From NCBI RefSeq assembly GCF_001274935.1, contig NZ_LILC01000016.1:74246-138245 (forward strand): a DNA stretch of 64,000 nucleotides. Direction: 5' to 3'. Under the pieces are notes generated by a model. The model was given only the letters and a program-made list of their open reading frames with translations. It was not told the origin of the DNA and searched no databases. The DNA comes from Priestia koreensis (GTDB lineage: Bacteria > Bacillota > Bacilli > Bacillales > Bacillaceae_H). Positions 42,790 to 52,163 of the stretch are shown here, in pieces (within the stretch, counting starts at the first letter, position 1; each line of letters starts with the position of its first letter). A program made the translations under genes and the position numbers.

Positions 42790-43344
42790 TTACTCGTTAA
42801 AGCTATCAATCTCTTCTTTCCAAAAAGCCCCTTTACTTAAAGAGATTGCATCAATTTTTTGAAGTGCACTGTAAATCCACTCTACTAAATCGTGAGGTGC
42901 ATTTTTCTCGAGATATGCTCTTCTTCCGTTCGCGACTTTTACTTTTTTTATAAATTCCAAGTAGACAAGTAATGTTTCAGCAAAGTTTGCTATCGTGGTA
43001 TTAATTAGCACAATTTTGTTATCATGATCGTAATCTATGTACACAAGTTTTGAATTAGACTCATCAATGCAGATGGGATATCCACTTCCAGTAAATCCAA
43101 AATATAAAAACTTCTCATACATCGTCCCTAATTGATCATTTTTTTTGACTAGCCTATCTCCACCACCGTTATCGGCAGATTCAAACGTGAGAAACGGAGG
43201 AGCGGACTCTGGGAAGCCTGCTCTAATTAAAAAATCTTTCGTTCCTGGAGATAGGCAAAATGAATTGATTATTTTTTCATCATAATTAATTAAACCATAA
43301 ATGTCTCTATTCCAACTGTCTAAAAAGTCTTGTGGTAAAATCAT
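42790..43344 (-). CDS. SUKH (SMI1/KNR4) superfamily immunity-like protein
   Basis: 184 aa from ATG 43344 (GGAGGTATAAAG before it). SUKH pattern: N-terminal helix, FLIRAGFPESAPPFLTFES, FLYFGFTGSGYPICIDES, and IANFAETLLVYLEF near the C terminus. SUKH proteins neutralise polymorphic nuclease toxins. No cognate toxin tip is adjacent, so it is an orphan immunity gene. Confidence 0.8.
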   Translation of the reverse strand: MILPQDFLDSWNRDIYGLINYDEKIINSFCLSPGTKDFLIRAGFPESAPPFLTFESADNGGGDRLVKKNDQLGTMYEKFLYFGFTGSGYPICIDESNSKLVYIDYDHDNKIVLINTTIANFAETLLVYLEFIKKVKVANGRRAYLEKNAPHDLVEWIYSALQKIDAISLSKGAFWKEEIDSFNE

Positions 43345-43625
43345 CTTTATACCTCCATTACCTATTATCTATTTTCAACAAAACAACGAAGTATCATCTG
43401 GTATAACGAATAGTCGATTTTCTAAGATCATCATTATATTTTCAGGCTCTAAAAAAGCACTTGTCGTCTCTTCACGGAAATCAAGGACTTTGCGTTCATG
43501 TGTTTCTAATTTTTTAGGATTAGCTATAAGTTTTGTAGTATTGTAAAAATAGGATGCCCCCTTTTATGTATGATGAAGTAGCTGCAATAGCTAAAATCCT
43601 GATTGTAACCCTATTTCTGGTTTAC
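43345..43625. repeat. Gene-free interval with a decayed cassette terminator repeat
   Basis: 43447-43495 resembles the hairpin seen at 48282-48315 and 55886-55921 (AAAAAAGCACTTGTCG... then ...CAAGGACTTTGCG on the plus strand), with mismatches in the stem. No gene supported. Confidence 0.5.
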
Positions 43626-43955
43626 TTATTCTTCATCAAACATTAGGTCATCTGTTTGTTCTCTATCTCTTTCAATTCCTTCTATCGTTTTAATTAAATT
43701 CTTAACGAGTAGGAGTGTAATCTCTTCTTCACCTTCATAAATTTTAATGCTTGCTCCCATTCGAATCAATTCTTCAGCAGACAGTACTAAACACTCTAAT
43801 TCTCCTTTATTACTATAACTACATTTAATAACTGGTTTGCCCATGAGGATGTTCTCTCTTATGTCCCCTATAGATTTAGATGTTCTTCTTCTTAACAAAC
43901 GAATATGCTTGTTGACATTGTAATCGTTAAGAACTACTAAATGAATTGTTTCCAC
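43626..43955 (-). CDS. Small conserved protein in the immunity region
   Basis: 109 aa starting at GTG 43955 (AGAGGTAATAGC before it). Reads IRLLRRRTSKSIGDIRENIL, VIKCSYSNKGELECLVLSAE, and an acidic tail. The spaced alpha/beta pattern resembles the ribosomal-L7/L12-C-like fold found in some immunity proteins, but this is only an impression. Probably an orphan immunity gene. Confidence 0.6.
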   Translation of the reverse strand: METIHLVVLNDYNVNKHIRLLRRRTSKSIGDIRENILMGKPVIKCSYSNKGELECLVLSAEELIRMGASIKIYEGEEEITLLLVKNLIKTIEGIERDREQTDDLMFDEE

Positions 43956-44219
43956 CTTTGCTATTACCTCTTCCCTAATTTTTCAAGTAAATGTTCTTTG
44001 TCTTTTTATACGAGCCATTCCTATATATGATAGAATAGGATATTCCTTTAGCCGTTAAACAGGCTATTTCGCAGCACTGTACATACGCGATGTGCTTTTA
44101 GGGCTTGTCCGTTAAATTAGTTTTTTAGCGTGATTTACTAAAAAGGTTGCTGATAGCTTTAGGAATGAAAAAATGTGTAAAGACGGCACAAAGCAATGAT
44201 TTGAGCGGGGTGTGTAAAA

Positions 44220-44483
44220 GTGTTATATGCTGATAACTATCATTTGCATTTAGGTTATTATGAAAATGACTTTGATTTAGAAGCTGTCGCTTTTAAAAGA
44301 CAATCACAAAACATGTGGGACATCTTCTTTGATTTCAAGCAATATGATTTGAAAAAACCTTCCCAAGGGAACGAATTAAAAGGATTTGGCACAAAAATCT
44401 TTTCTATTGAAATTGAGGAACTTGATGATCATTACGGTGGGAAGAAATTTGAACAGTGGTTATTAAATTGCGGAATCGTATAG
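44220..44483 (+). CDS. Small hypothetical protein on the opposite strand
   Basis: 87 aa starting at GTG 44220 with GCGGGGTG 9 nt upstream, followed by a 12-bp-stem terminator. Acidic, aromatic-rich (YHLHLGYYENDFDLEAVAFK, WDIFFDFKQYDL). The only plus-strand gene inside the toxin/immunity block. Unknown function, possibly immunity-related. Confidence 0.6.
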   Translation: MLYADNYHLHLGYYENDFDLEAVAFKRQSQNMWDIFFDFKQYDLKKPSQGNELKGFGTKIFSIEIEELDDHYGGKKFEQWLLNCGIV

Positions 44484-44507
44484 AAAGCTAATTGTATTAG
44501 CTTTCTA
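44481..44507 (+). terminator. Terminator after the 87-aa gene
   Basis: TAGAAAGCTAAT / ATTAGCTTTCTA with a 3-nt loop. Confidence 0.65.
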
Positions 44508-44520
44508 CATGTGTGTGTGT

Positions 44521-44700
44521 TAAATTATACTCGTATTTAGCTTCAAACTTATCATTTTACACATTATATATTAGTTTGATTTCAGTAGGCATGTCTTTTT
44601 CACATTTTTGGAATACTACTCCAATTTCTTCGCCATCTTCACTTACAATGTATAGACACTGAAACATTCGTCTAGGAGCCATATCATATCTCACTCTTCC
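44521..44700 (-). pseudogene. DUF600/YezG-like remnant
   Basis: The minus strand reads EIGVVFQKCEKDMPTEIKLIYNV, stop (TAA at 44559-44557), NDKFEAKYEYNL. It aligns with the intact gene at 54449-54925 (EMPTEMKLIYDV...GKFKAEYKYDF). Both ends are gone and a nonsense codon interrupts it. Confidence 0.7.
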
Positions 44701-44795
44701 AAATGCATCCTTAATCCTGTGATGTTGTGCAAATGATCAATAACCACTGCTTAGATAAGGACGTAATTCCTCCCGGTTTTCTAACATAAAATGAT

Positions 44796-45272
44796 TTAGA
44801 GGACGACGTCTTGGTAACCTACTTGCATCACTTCACCTTTTTTAAGACAAATACCTAACCCATTTTCCATATCCCATGTGCAATCAAATGTAAGTCCGAT
44901 ATCAAATAAATTGATCAGATCATTATCTGGCACAAAAATTCCAACTAAGGTTATTTGTTTAAGAAGCTGAGTAGCTGTCTCTATTAAGGGATAGGTTTCG
45001 TTAGGCTCAACTTCATAACCAAGTTCATATCTTTCCTGTTTGTAGTAGTCTAATATAGCCTTCAAAATACTTTGTTGTAGTTGATCCCACTTTTCGATTA
45101 AAAAGTTATATGCACCATATTGTCCTGCTTCAAATTGTTCTTCATCTTCTCCACTGACAATTACCGCAACTCTAACTTCAGTTCCAAAAAATTCCATATT
45201 TTTATATCCAATCCAGTCGTAACCATTAAACTCAAGTTCTCCAAAAACCGCATCATTCATTTTCATTTTCAT
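44796..45272 (-). CDS. DUF6985-like (formerly DUF2004) immunity-type protein
   Basis: 158 aa from ATG 45272 (GAGGAGAG before it). A close paralog lies at 48352-48819: both share DPIFGELE/DAVFGELEF, YYKQERYELGYEVEPNETYP, TFDCTWDMENGLGI and a VGYQDV end. The family is common next to LXG toxins. No cognate toxin tip is attached, so it is an orphan. Confidence 0.75.
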   Translation of the reverse strand: MKMKMNDAVFGELEFNGYDWIGYKNMEFFGTEVRVAVIVSGEDEEQFEAGQYGAYNFLIEKWDQLQQSILKAILDYYKQERYELGYEVEPNETYPLIETATQLLKQITLVGIFVPDNDLINLFDIGLTFDCTWDMENGLGICLKKGEVMQVGYQDVVL

Positions 45273-45484
45273 TTTCTCTCCTCAGCAGCTTATCAACCAA
45301 TAACTATTCCTTGGCCACTTCTATCCATTGATCAAATTTATTCTATTGTCCACACAGAATCAGTAATGACATACAAATTCTTAATAGCAGCTTCTTTAGC
45401 TTTATATGACCTCATATGCATTTTACTTTCAATGTTTCCTATAGTTAATGAAGTTTTCAAGTTTATTCTTCACATACTTGAATA

Positions 45485-45640
45485 ATTTCTTTTGGGGTAG
45501 ATTTTAAGATTAGCACCTCTGGTTTTAAATAGGGCTCCGTTAGTTAGTAAATAGTCTCCAAGTGTCATCATACTTTCTCAGTACCGTTTGATCCAATATT
45601 CAATGGCTGATCTATTACCAATATTTAAAGCTTCCTAGTA
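45485..45640 (-). pseudogene. Decayed gene remnant
   Basis: The minus strand reads ALNIGNRSAIEYWIKRY, stop, ESMMTLGDYLLTNGALFK..., then a frameshift to PKEIIQVCEE and a stop. Protein-like composition with two lesions in about 150 bp. Family unknown, probably an old immunity gene. Confidence 0.5.
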
Positions 45641-45692
45641 TTTAATTATTTCTGTATTTTTTCTTTTCTTCTTGTAATGTTAATTCTGCACC

Positions 45693-46163
45693 TTACAAAT
45701 TAATTAAATTAAATTTAAAATCTTCATACATTAAAAAGGCTTCTTTCAGTATCTCTTCTAATTCTTCATAACTTCGATACACGGGCTTTTTTATTCTTTC
45801 ATTCGGATCAATTAATAATCTAGAGTAAACGCTCCAAGGACTGCCTAATCTTAGCTCATTATTATAATAAACAACCCAAATAAACTCCGTCATTCCATAT
45901 TCTAAAATTACATTACACCATATCGTATAATTCGTTGAATCAATGACAACTCCGACTTTGAAAAATTTTTCCTTGCTATTAAAAGCTGCATCATAACCTA
46001 ACTTTGCAAATATTTCGTTAACTTTTCCTAAGTTATAATTTTCTAATCTATCATTTACATCATTGGGATTCCCTCTAAATCTGTCAGATAACAATTTATA
46101 TCTATTAACGAATTCGATTTTTTCTAAAACTGTTTTTATTTGGGGTTCCATTTCAAAGCTCAT
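45693..46163 (-). CDS. Hypothetical immunity-type protein
   Basis: 156 aa from ATG 46163, which has GGAGGAGC at the right distance; the same frame continues to 46256 (KHGKYDYFSILKDKNNYG) and this upstream part may be the tail of a lost toxin tip. Contains FRGNPNDVNDRLENYNLGKV and FIWVVYYNNELRLGSPWSVY. Soluble. No family recognised; its place and style suit an immunity protein. Confidence 0.6.
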   Translation of the reverse strand: MSFEMEPQIKTVLEKIEFVNRYKLLSDRFRGNPNDVNDRLENYNLGKVNEIFAKLGYDAAFNSKEKFFKVGVVIDSTNYTIWCNVILEYGMTEFIWVVYYNNELRLGSPWSVYSRLLIDPNERIKKPVYRSYEELEEILKEAFLMYEDFKFNLINL

Positions 46164-46353
46164 TTTCTGCTCCTCCATAAACCATAAGTCTATTCCATAA
46201 TTGTTTTTATCTTTTAATATGCTAAAATAGTCATATTTGCCGTGCTTCGTTTTCACAAAGATAGCAATGGTTTCGTTATCCTATATTTCTTTGTAGATTT
46301 TTCCTTTTCACTTCCTCAAACCATTCATCCGCAAATTAATAATAGTATTCACA

Positions 46354-46833
46354 TTAAATTGGATCATGTGGAAATTCAGAATGATATTTATTTATTAAAG
46401 CCTTATCATCCGGTTCTTCGCCTAAGTACTTATTTTTCCAAATCGCCATTTGGTCGCTGAAACTATATTCTGTATCAAACCAATTGGTATAGTCAAAATG
46501 AACATTTAGTTCGCCTGTTTTCTCTAGTTTCAGCGTGAAAGAATACCAAAGTTCCTGCTCTTCCCTTTGAAAAACGTCTCTTACTTCTTCTGATAAGGAA
46601 TAGAGCTTTCTTTTATGTAATTTAAAGGATTTTTCGTCCACGTGATACTTGAAGGGGATTTTGAGACTATATACATGCAAACTCGGATTGGATGAAGGCT
46701 GATAGAAGAAGTATGTTCCTCCACCCTCCTCTGAAATTTGGGCATAATAGTAAAATCTGTCCCATTCTTCTGGAATCATTTTATGGACAGTTTCGGCGAT
46801 CTTTTTATATAAATCGTTCAATCTTTTCTCCAA
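46354..46833 (-). CDS. YezG/DUF600 family antitoxin
   Basis: 159 aa starting at TTG 46833 with AGAGGATG 8 nt upstream. Typical DUF600: EKRLNDLYKKIAETVHKMIP, EEWDRFYYYAQISEEGGG, LNVHFDYTNWFDTEYSFSDQ and the WKNKYLGEEP end. In B. subtilis YezG neutralises the LXG toxin YeeF. An orphan here, with no toxin tip attached. Confidence 0.88.
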   Translation of the reverse strand: MEKRLNDLYKKIAETVHKMIPEEWDRFYYYAQISEEGGGTYFFYQPSSNPSLHVYSLKIPFKYHVDEKSFKLHKRKLYSLSEEVRDVFQREEQELWYSFTLKLEKTGELNVHFDYTNWFDTEYSFSDQMAIWKNKYLGEEPDDKALINKYHSEFPHDPI

Positions 46834-47043
46834 CTATTTCATCCTCTCGATTTATTTTCTATAATTTAAAACCTTAAACCTTAAACCTCTCTACCCCATT
46901 CATCACAAGCGTTTGGGTCCCATTGTTTTTGTAATCGCTTAATTTAACACTTACACAGCGAATAAGAGGTTTTCACCTAAAGTCATATTGTTTTATCTAT
47001 AATAAAAACCTTAAATCGTGGTTAGCCAATCAAAGCTATCACT

Positions 47044-47649
47044 TCAATTACTCCTCGCGTCTAACCACTGTCTAGCTTCTCCACCTATTAGGATGTTTGG
47101 TCGTTCTGGGGTTCCAATATTAATACTTTTAATAAAAGCTTCTTCTAACCCTTGAATCCCCGTTAGGTTAGCTCCTTTTAGTAATACATTTTCAAACGTC
47201 GATTCGCTTACGTCTGCATTTTGAAGGTTTGCATGACGAAAATCTGCATGATCAAAAAGGGCTGCTACTAATTTTGCATCACTTAAGTTTGCATGATTAA
47301 ATGTAGTTTTAATGCAATCACTCTTAGCAAATCTTGTATTTCGAAGGTTTGCGTTTGTAAAGTTTGCATAAGAAACATCTGTTTTATAGAAATCCGCATT
47401 TTCTAGATTCGCACATACAAAGCTTGAAGAACAAATAGTTGAAGAATACATTTCTATATCGATTAAATGCATATTATTAAAGAGACAATCTGTGATATGT
47501 GCCTGATTTAATGAATAGTTCATTAAATCCACTTGGGTCAACTTTACTTCATCGAGAACTAACTTCTTGCCTTCTAATCCTAGAGAATCAAGCCAAATTT
47601 TATGTAATTCTAAAAGATGAATTAATTCTCTTTTATTGGGATTATTAAT
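47044..47649 (-). CDS. Pentapeptide-repeat protein
   Basis: About 201 aa. At least ten A(D/N)LxX pentapeptides (ANLENADFYKTDVSYANFTN, ANLRNTRF, ANLSDAKL, ADFRHANL) predict a right-handed quadrilateral beta-helix. The first ATG is 47541, without a ribosome binding site. The frame stays open to 47652 and reads INNPNKRELIHLLELHKIWL, with AAAGGGGG 7 nt before an ATT codon at 47649, so an AUU start, or a lost ATG, is likely. Orphan immunity-type gene. Confidence 0.65.
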   Translation of the reverse strand: MNNPNKRELIHLLELHKIWLDSLGLEGKKLVLDEVKLTQVDLMNYSLNQAHITDCLFNNMHLIDIEMYSSTICSSSFVCANLENADFYKTDVSYANFTNANLRNTRFAKSDCIKTTFNHANLSDAKLVAALFDHADFRHANLQNADVSESTFENVLLKGANLTGIQGLEEAFIKSINIGTPERPNILIGGEARQWLDARSN

Positions 47650-47755
47650 TATAATTCCCCCTTTAAGGATACCAAATATTCCTTCTTGTTGTACTGCCTA
47701 CCCTTCAACTCGTAATTCAAATAATAATGTGTTGTAATGAGCTTTTGGTATTTAT

Positions 47756-48211
47756 CTATACTTTAGGAATAGCAATTGAAATTCCCGGTGACTCATTGAT
47801 GAGCATATCTGAAATACTTGGGTTTGCTTTTTTTAACTTGAATATTTGAATTTTTGTTAATTCAGGGGTAAACGATATATCTTGTGTTTTGAAATCCACC
47901 TTCGCAATTTTGTTTTTGAGTTTAAATATAAAAACCTTCCATTCTTGCAACGAAGAATTCAAAACTTCCTCCGGGCTTACTAATAGTCGATATCCATCGG
48001 CATAATGGAACATTAATAATCCCGTTCCTAAGTCACAATGGTTGTTTTCAAGAATAGCATTTGGAATATCCAATCCACTATTCCAGTTATAATGTGCCGC
48101 AAAACAATGAAGGATAATGGGATTCTGTACATTCTTTATTCGACTTATTGTATCCTCTTTACTTGTATGATAAAGTAATTCCTTAAGTAATCTAATATCT
48201 TTCTTGTCCAT
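47756..48211 (-). CDS. DUF4274-like protein
   Basis: 151 aa from ATG 48211 (AAGGGGGAACG upstream). LHCFAAHYNWNSGLDIPNAI, LENNHCDLGTGLLMFHYADG is the DUF4274 core. These proteins frequently accompany LXG/YeeF toxins as immunity candidates. Function otherwise unknown. Confidence 0.75.
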   Translation of the reverse strand: MDKKDIRLLKELLYHTSKEDTISRIKNVQNPIILHCFAAHYNWNSGLDIPNAILENNHCDLGTGLLMFHYADGYRLLVSPEEVLNSSLQEWKVFIFKLKNKIAKVDFKTQDISFTPELTKIQIFKLKKANPSISDMLINESPGISIAIPKV

Positions 48212-48276
48212 TACACGTTCCCCCTTTTGTTAACGTATTTTCGCTTCTACAATACTGGTAATAGTTTGTTCCTATT

Positions 48277-48316
48277 AAAAAAGCACTCGTTGCCTTTAGT
48301 CGACAGTGAAGTGCTC
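48277..48316 (-). terminator. Cassette terminator (repeat family copy)
   Basis: AGCACT / AGTGCT with inner TTGCC-type pairing and a TTTTTT tail on the minus strand, 36 bp past the 155-aa gene. It shares sequence with 43447-43495, 51032-51065 and 55886-55921. Confidence 0.75.
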
Positions 48317-48351
48317 TACATTTAACTAATACTTTGGTGGAAATTCCAATT

Positions 48352-48819
48352 TTAAATCGCGACATCCTGATAACCTATTTGCGCTACTTTTTCGTTTAAT
48401 AAACGGATTCCTACCCCATTCTCTATATCCCATGTACAGTTAAACGTCATGCCAATATCTCGCTCGTCAAAAATATCTGCATATGGAACAACAATTCCGT
48501 CCAACGTTATCATTTCTATTAGTTGATCTTGTGTTTCAATAGGTGGGTAATGGTCGTTTACTTCTATGTCATAACCCAGCTCATGTCTCTTTTGTTTGTA
48601 GTATTCGACTATTGATTGCAATAAATTTTGCTGTAAGTATGCCCAATTCAGCATTAGTGCTTGATATGCAGCATATTGCTCGTCACTAAATTCCCCATTT
48701 TCTTCACCATCTACCATCAAGGATATCTCACATTCTCTTCCGAAAAAATAAACGGTTAAATCTTTAACCCAACCATACTCGTATTCAAGTTCACCGAAAA
48801 TAGGATCATTTATATTCAT
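48352..48819 (-). CDS. DUF6985-like (formerly DUF2004) immunity-type protein
   Basis: 155 aa from ATG 48819 (GAGGAGATGG upstream). Paralog of 44796-45272 with about half of the residues identical by eye (YYKQKRHELGYDIEVNDHYP, MTFNCTWDIENGVGIRLLNE). Acidic and soluble. Probable orphan immunity gene, with its own terminator of the shared repeat type. Confidence 0.77.
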   Translation of the reverse strand: MNINDPIFGELEYEYGWVKDLTVYFFGRECEISLMVDGEENGEFSDEQYAAYQALMLNWAYLQQNLLQSIVEYYKQKRHELGYDIEVNDHYPPIETQDQLIEMITLDGIVVPYADIFDERDIGMTFNCTWDIENGVGIRLLNEKVAQIGYQDVAI

Positions 48820-49045
48820 GTTACCATCTCCTCTTTTTATGGATAGACACTATGCCGTCATAACTTGTTTATTTTATCTAAGCATGTTATTTGGGTATTT
48901 ATGAAGGGCCTAGTTATCATATACCATCCTTTTAAACGTCATCCACACACCTTACCCCACGTTTTCAATAACAAAATGCAGTGAGGATCTTATGGCTAAA
49001 TTAACTACTAGAACTTACGAAGACTTTACCTAGTGCCGCAAACGT

Positions 49046-49521
49046 TTAAAGCTTGTTCCGCTTTACTTCCTCAAACCATTCATCCGCAAAATCCTCAGGC
49101 AGTTTTGTGTCATGAATGGTATGTAACAATTCATACACTAACTTCATTTCGATTGGCATTGCTTCCTGGTATTCAATACATAATAATTTCATTTTTTTTG
49201 ATGTCTTCACATAGTATACGCGGGACCATTGATTGACGGTTTCCGGATATATCATACTGTTCATCTCGATCTCTTACTGTGTCATTTACTTTGTCATTTA
49301 CTTTGTCATTTACTTTGTCATTTACTTTGTGACACTCTACATATGTGTCATTAATTAAGTAGAAAAACTCACTACCCGTAATTCCTTCCTCAATGGGAGG
49401 CATGAATATATACTTCATCTGCTTGATCTTCAACATATTCTAGGCAGATCGAGATCATATCCCCTTGCAACTCACTAAACTGATCTTCAAATTCTTTCAC
49501 TCTACTTTTCACTCTTTCCAT
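49046..49521 (-). pseudogene. Frameshifted DUF600 copy with expanded 12-bp repeat
   Basis: A second copy of the gene at 54449-54925. The intact-like start (ERVKSRVKEFEDQFSELQGD) lies at 49521. A 1-nt shift follows near 49400, four VNDK tandem codons (49281-49328), a second shift near 49260, and then the conserved end AMPIEMKLVYEL...DEWFEEVKRNKL. Certainly broken. Confidence 0.85.
49281..49328. repeat. Four exact 12-bp tandem repeats
   Basis: GTCATTTACTTT repeated four times, encoding VNDK repeats on the minus strand inside the DUF600 pseudogene. Copied by slippage; not a CRISPR. Confidence 0.92.
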
Positions 49522-49557
49522 TTCCTAGATACTTCTTCCAAGCAACATTGGGTGAAT
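49425..49557. repeat. Direct repeat, copy 1
   Basis: 49425-49499 is identical over 75 bp to 54829-54903, and similarity continues to 49557/54961. It covers the 3' end of the 264-aa immunity gene family and the 5' end of the DUF600 gene, so a two-gene unit was duplicated. Confidence 0.92.
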
Positions 49558-49695
49558 ATTAAAAGATAGGGGAAAGCAAAGGTTGGGCTTCGAAGAATAG
49601 AAATGGTTTGAAAGGCATTTAGCCAATCAAGGTGTTTGCTTGGAAACCAGGATTAATCTCTCTTAATACAAAATATCATTATTTGAACCTCAAAT

Positions 49696-49998
49696 TTAAT
49701 CCATGTACTCCTCGGCAATTTGTATACTTCTCTTTAAGTTTAAGTCTGGGTATCTTTGATCTAGGCTATATAGTAATTCAATATACTTTTTACTTTGTAA
49801 ATTATATGCCACTTCTTCAAAAATCTCACTTAAAAATGAAAGTTCTGTTTTTGTACAAATCTGTAAAAAATTCAGGGTCAAGTTTTCATCTTCACTTAGT
49901 AAAACAATTAGCTTTTCCCATTTTTGTTCAATTCTTGGATCATTATCATCTAGTAATGCTCGTGCACCTAAGACTGCTCTAACTTTTTCCTCAAACAT
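49696..49998 (-). CDS. Small immunity-type protein
   Basis: 100 aa from ATG 49998 (GGGAGGTATTAAC upstream). All-helical, acidic: FEEKVRAVLGARALLDDNDP, KTELSFLSEIFEEVAYNLQS, then ELLYSLDQRYPDLNLKRS. HEAT-like style. Lies behind a WHH-nuclease toxin tip and a SUKH remnant whose frame runs into its start, suggesting a replaced immunity gene. Confidence 0.7.
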   Translation of the reverse strand: MFEEKVRAVLGARALLDDNDPRIEQKWEKLIVLLSEDENLTLNFLQICTKTELSFLSEIFEEVAYNLQSKKYIELLYSLDQRYPDLNLKRSIQIAEEYMD

Positions 49999-50110
49999 TG
50001 TTAATACCTCCCTTTATAACTACGGGGAAGCCTAATTGTAATCCCATTTCTTTAATCTTAGTTTCTGATACTTCTGCATCAGCATATTCCCACTCTAAAT
50101 CTTTTCTCAT
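49991..50110 (-). pseudogene. N-terminal remnant of a SUKH immunity gene
   Basis: ATG 50110 overlaps the toxin-tip stop (ATGA). It reads RKDLEWEYADAEVSETKIKE then QLGFPVV, the usual SUKH opening, but ends after 39 codons, 8 bp inside the next gene. Confidence 0.65.
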
Positions 50111-50892
50111 CTAATACCCTCTCCCCATAATTTATTTCCACCAAGATGGTTAACCCCATGAATATCTGTTGATACTAATTGCATCTTTCCAGGAACCTGA
50201 TGATGGTGCCAAGTAAGCCCCTTTATTCTTGCTCTCCCCTTTTCAATCTGATTAAGCTGTTGTGGAGTAAAAAGTTCCCTTGATGCTTTACCTTCTTCAA
50301 TTGCCTTTTTTAATATCCTTGTACACTCTTTAAACTGTTCTGTATCTTTCATAACATAATATTCTTTCTTTAACTTTAACGTAAATTTTAAGTTATCTCC
50401 TTTAAAAATAGCAAAACCTAACACATCATAGTCTACACCCTACACATGTGTACCTCCTGCCAATCCTTTATTAATTACATTATTTTTGGGTGAAGCGTTT
50501 AAAAAGTCATCAACATATCCTATCCCTCCCAGTTGAGGTTGAGGACGTAAAGTCGGTATCTCCGCATCTAGTAAAGGTTGAAGCTGCTTTTGAACAGGTT
50601 CATACACCTTCTTCGACCAATTGCTTGCTGCTTTTGGGCTGATGACATTTCTCATATCGCTTAATGTTTTGGTTGCTGTATGTGCAGGTACACGCGGAAC
50701 GTTTGTTACTTTTGGAATGGATTTTACGGCTGCTCCTGCGGTTTTTTCTCCTCCAATGACGCTCGCAAACAGAAACATGCTGTTTTCCCAGTGCTCTTTT
50801 AAAAGAGGTTTTTCCGGATTAAGTGCCTGCTGTCCTACATCTAAGAGTCCCATCATTGCGTGATTGACAAAGTCATACGGTGAATCAAACAA
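50107..50892 (-). pseudogene. Partial LXG-type toxin C-terminus with WHH nuclease, broken by a TAG
   Basis: Minus-strand frame with a pretoxin-like region (residues 1-150) ending NKGLAGGTHV, then TAG at 50442-50440, then in the same frame GVDYDVLGFAIFKGD and an HNH/EndoVII nuclease of the WHH type (GLTWHHHQVPGKMQLV...NHLGGN, end about 50107). The sister copy at 54010 has AAA (Lys) at this codon, so the stop is a point mutation. The LXG N terminus is absent. Confidence 0.85.
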
Positions 50893-51214
50893 TTTCCCCC
50901 TCGTTCATTCAACCCTTCTTTGAATGAACTTATCTATCGAAACCTCTATTTCCATCGCATGTTTTTTCCCTTGTATGCTAGCACTTGTATAAAATTTAAT
51001 ACTTAGTACACTAATTAAATAATCAGTGAAAATGCAAAAAAGCACTCATCGCCTATAATAGACAATATAGTACAGCCTTAATAAGCTCTCGATTCAAAAC
51101 ATATAATTAATACTCTTCAATTACCTAAGCATCCGTCCTTAATCAAGTTTAGTATTTTTTATAAAGGCAAAGACTTGAAAGGAATAAAATCCTTCAAAAT
51201 AAATACAGTTTTTT
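50893..51214. other. Gene-free interval with decayed terminator repeat
   Basis: 51032-51065 keeps the AAAAAAGCACTCATCGCC half of the shared terminator hairpin but the other arm is degraded. No gene seen. Confidence 0.45.
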
Positions 51215-51574
51215 TTATTTCTTTATCTGATATCTCTCTTTAATTTTATTCATATATTTTCCTATCTCTGACTCATTTTCTGGATGTCTGGCTATATAAG
51301 CACCAGTTATTTCTTTTAAATATATAAATAAAGTTTCATAGTCTATTATTACTTCTTCATCCTCTTCTACTGCAGGATAATCGAAATAAAAGGCTATCCC
51401 TTCATCTCCAAAGTAATCCTCTTCCCATTCTTCATAGTCTTCAGCAAATACAGACCAAACATGCTCTATTCCATACCCTTCTCCACCAGATAGTTTTTCT
51501 AATACTTTTAAAAATCTGTAATCTCCTAGAACTTGAAAATAGTAATTAACTAGTTTCTTATTTTTATCTTCCAT
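51215..51574 (-). CDS. CdiI-like immunity protein (EndoU-type partner)
   Basis: 119 aa from ATG 51574 (GGGGTGATAAA upstream). KKLVNYYFQVLGDYRFLKVL, GGEGYGIEHVWSVF and a helical acidic C terminus match the ribonuclease-toxin immunity family described as CdiI_4 in E. coli STEC O31 EndoU systems and in bacilli. It directly follows the EndoU-like tip (19 bp), so the pair looks like a complete displaced toxin/immunity cassette. Confidence 0.75.
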   Translation of the reverse strand: MEDKNKKLVNYYFQVLGDYRFLKVLEKLSGGEGYGIEHVWSVFAEDYEEWEEDYFGDEGIAFYFDYPAVEEDEEVIIDYETLFIYLKEITGAYIARHPENESEIGKYMNKIKERYQIKK

Positions 51575-51592
51575 TTTATCACCCCATATTAT

Positions 51593-52039
51593 CTAATCAT
51601 TTAAAGTTGGGAAGAAATTTGTTATTTTCCCTGTTGTTTCATCAATATAACCTTCAAATTTAACACCATTTTTATAGATTCCTGTAATTTTCCTTCCAAC
51701 TATTTCACCATTTTTCATCGCTTCTTCACCGCACTTTAAAATTTGTTCATCTAAAATTATCTTTGGATCATAAACTGTTTTCGGTTTTCGAACTTCTTTA
51801 AGTTCTCCAGGTATAATATTCCCCTCTCTATTTAACGCAGGTAATCCATATTCAATTTCGTAAATACCTTCGATTGTAGAGTGTTGTCTCTTGGATATAA
51901 TACAACTTTGTAAATCCCATCCACTTTCAATAAATGCATTCTCAAAATTCTCCATATTATGCTCACAGACAATTCCTTTATTTTTCTTTCTAACTATATC
52001 TTCTACGTTTATCGCTACGAGCGTTGTCGTTCTCGTTAG
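51593..52039 (-). pseudogene. EndoU-like toxin tip cassette (no N-terminal delivery part)
   Basis: The open frame runs from about 52039 without a proper start. It reads YEIEYGLPALNREGNI, PKTVYDPKIILDEQILKCGE, then ITGIYKNGVKFEGYIDETTG and NFFPTL. The C-terminal GYID-G-I-x-x-F-P pattern suggests a bacterial EndoU RNase fold. The expected catalytic histidines would lie in the diverged N-terminal part, and I cannot locate them with confidence. A displaced tip kept together with its CdiI-like immunity gene. Confidence 0.55.
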
Positions 52040-52043
52040 TTTG

Positions 52044-52163
52044 TTAGCTATGCCATATCATAACTACCCCTTCCATGTAAAATGGCATCTCGCCTAAGTC
52101 TCGTTCTTGTTCAGTTCCTCCAAGCATTAACTTTATACTCCATGATGGTACAACCATCATAAG
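52044..52163 (-). pseudogene. Small open remnant at a repeated ATGATGG/CCATCAT hairpin
   Basis: ATG 52160 opens 38 codons (SWSIKLMLGGTEQERDLGEM...). A decayed copy with stops lies at 56060-56165, sharing the ATGATGGTTGTACCATCAT hairpin and the GCGAGATG block. The parent gene is unknown. Confidence 0.5.

Noticed and set aside
49281..49328. Possible CRISPR-like array
   Set aside because: The repeats are 12 bp, head to tail without spacers, and lie inside a coding remnant.
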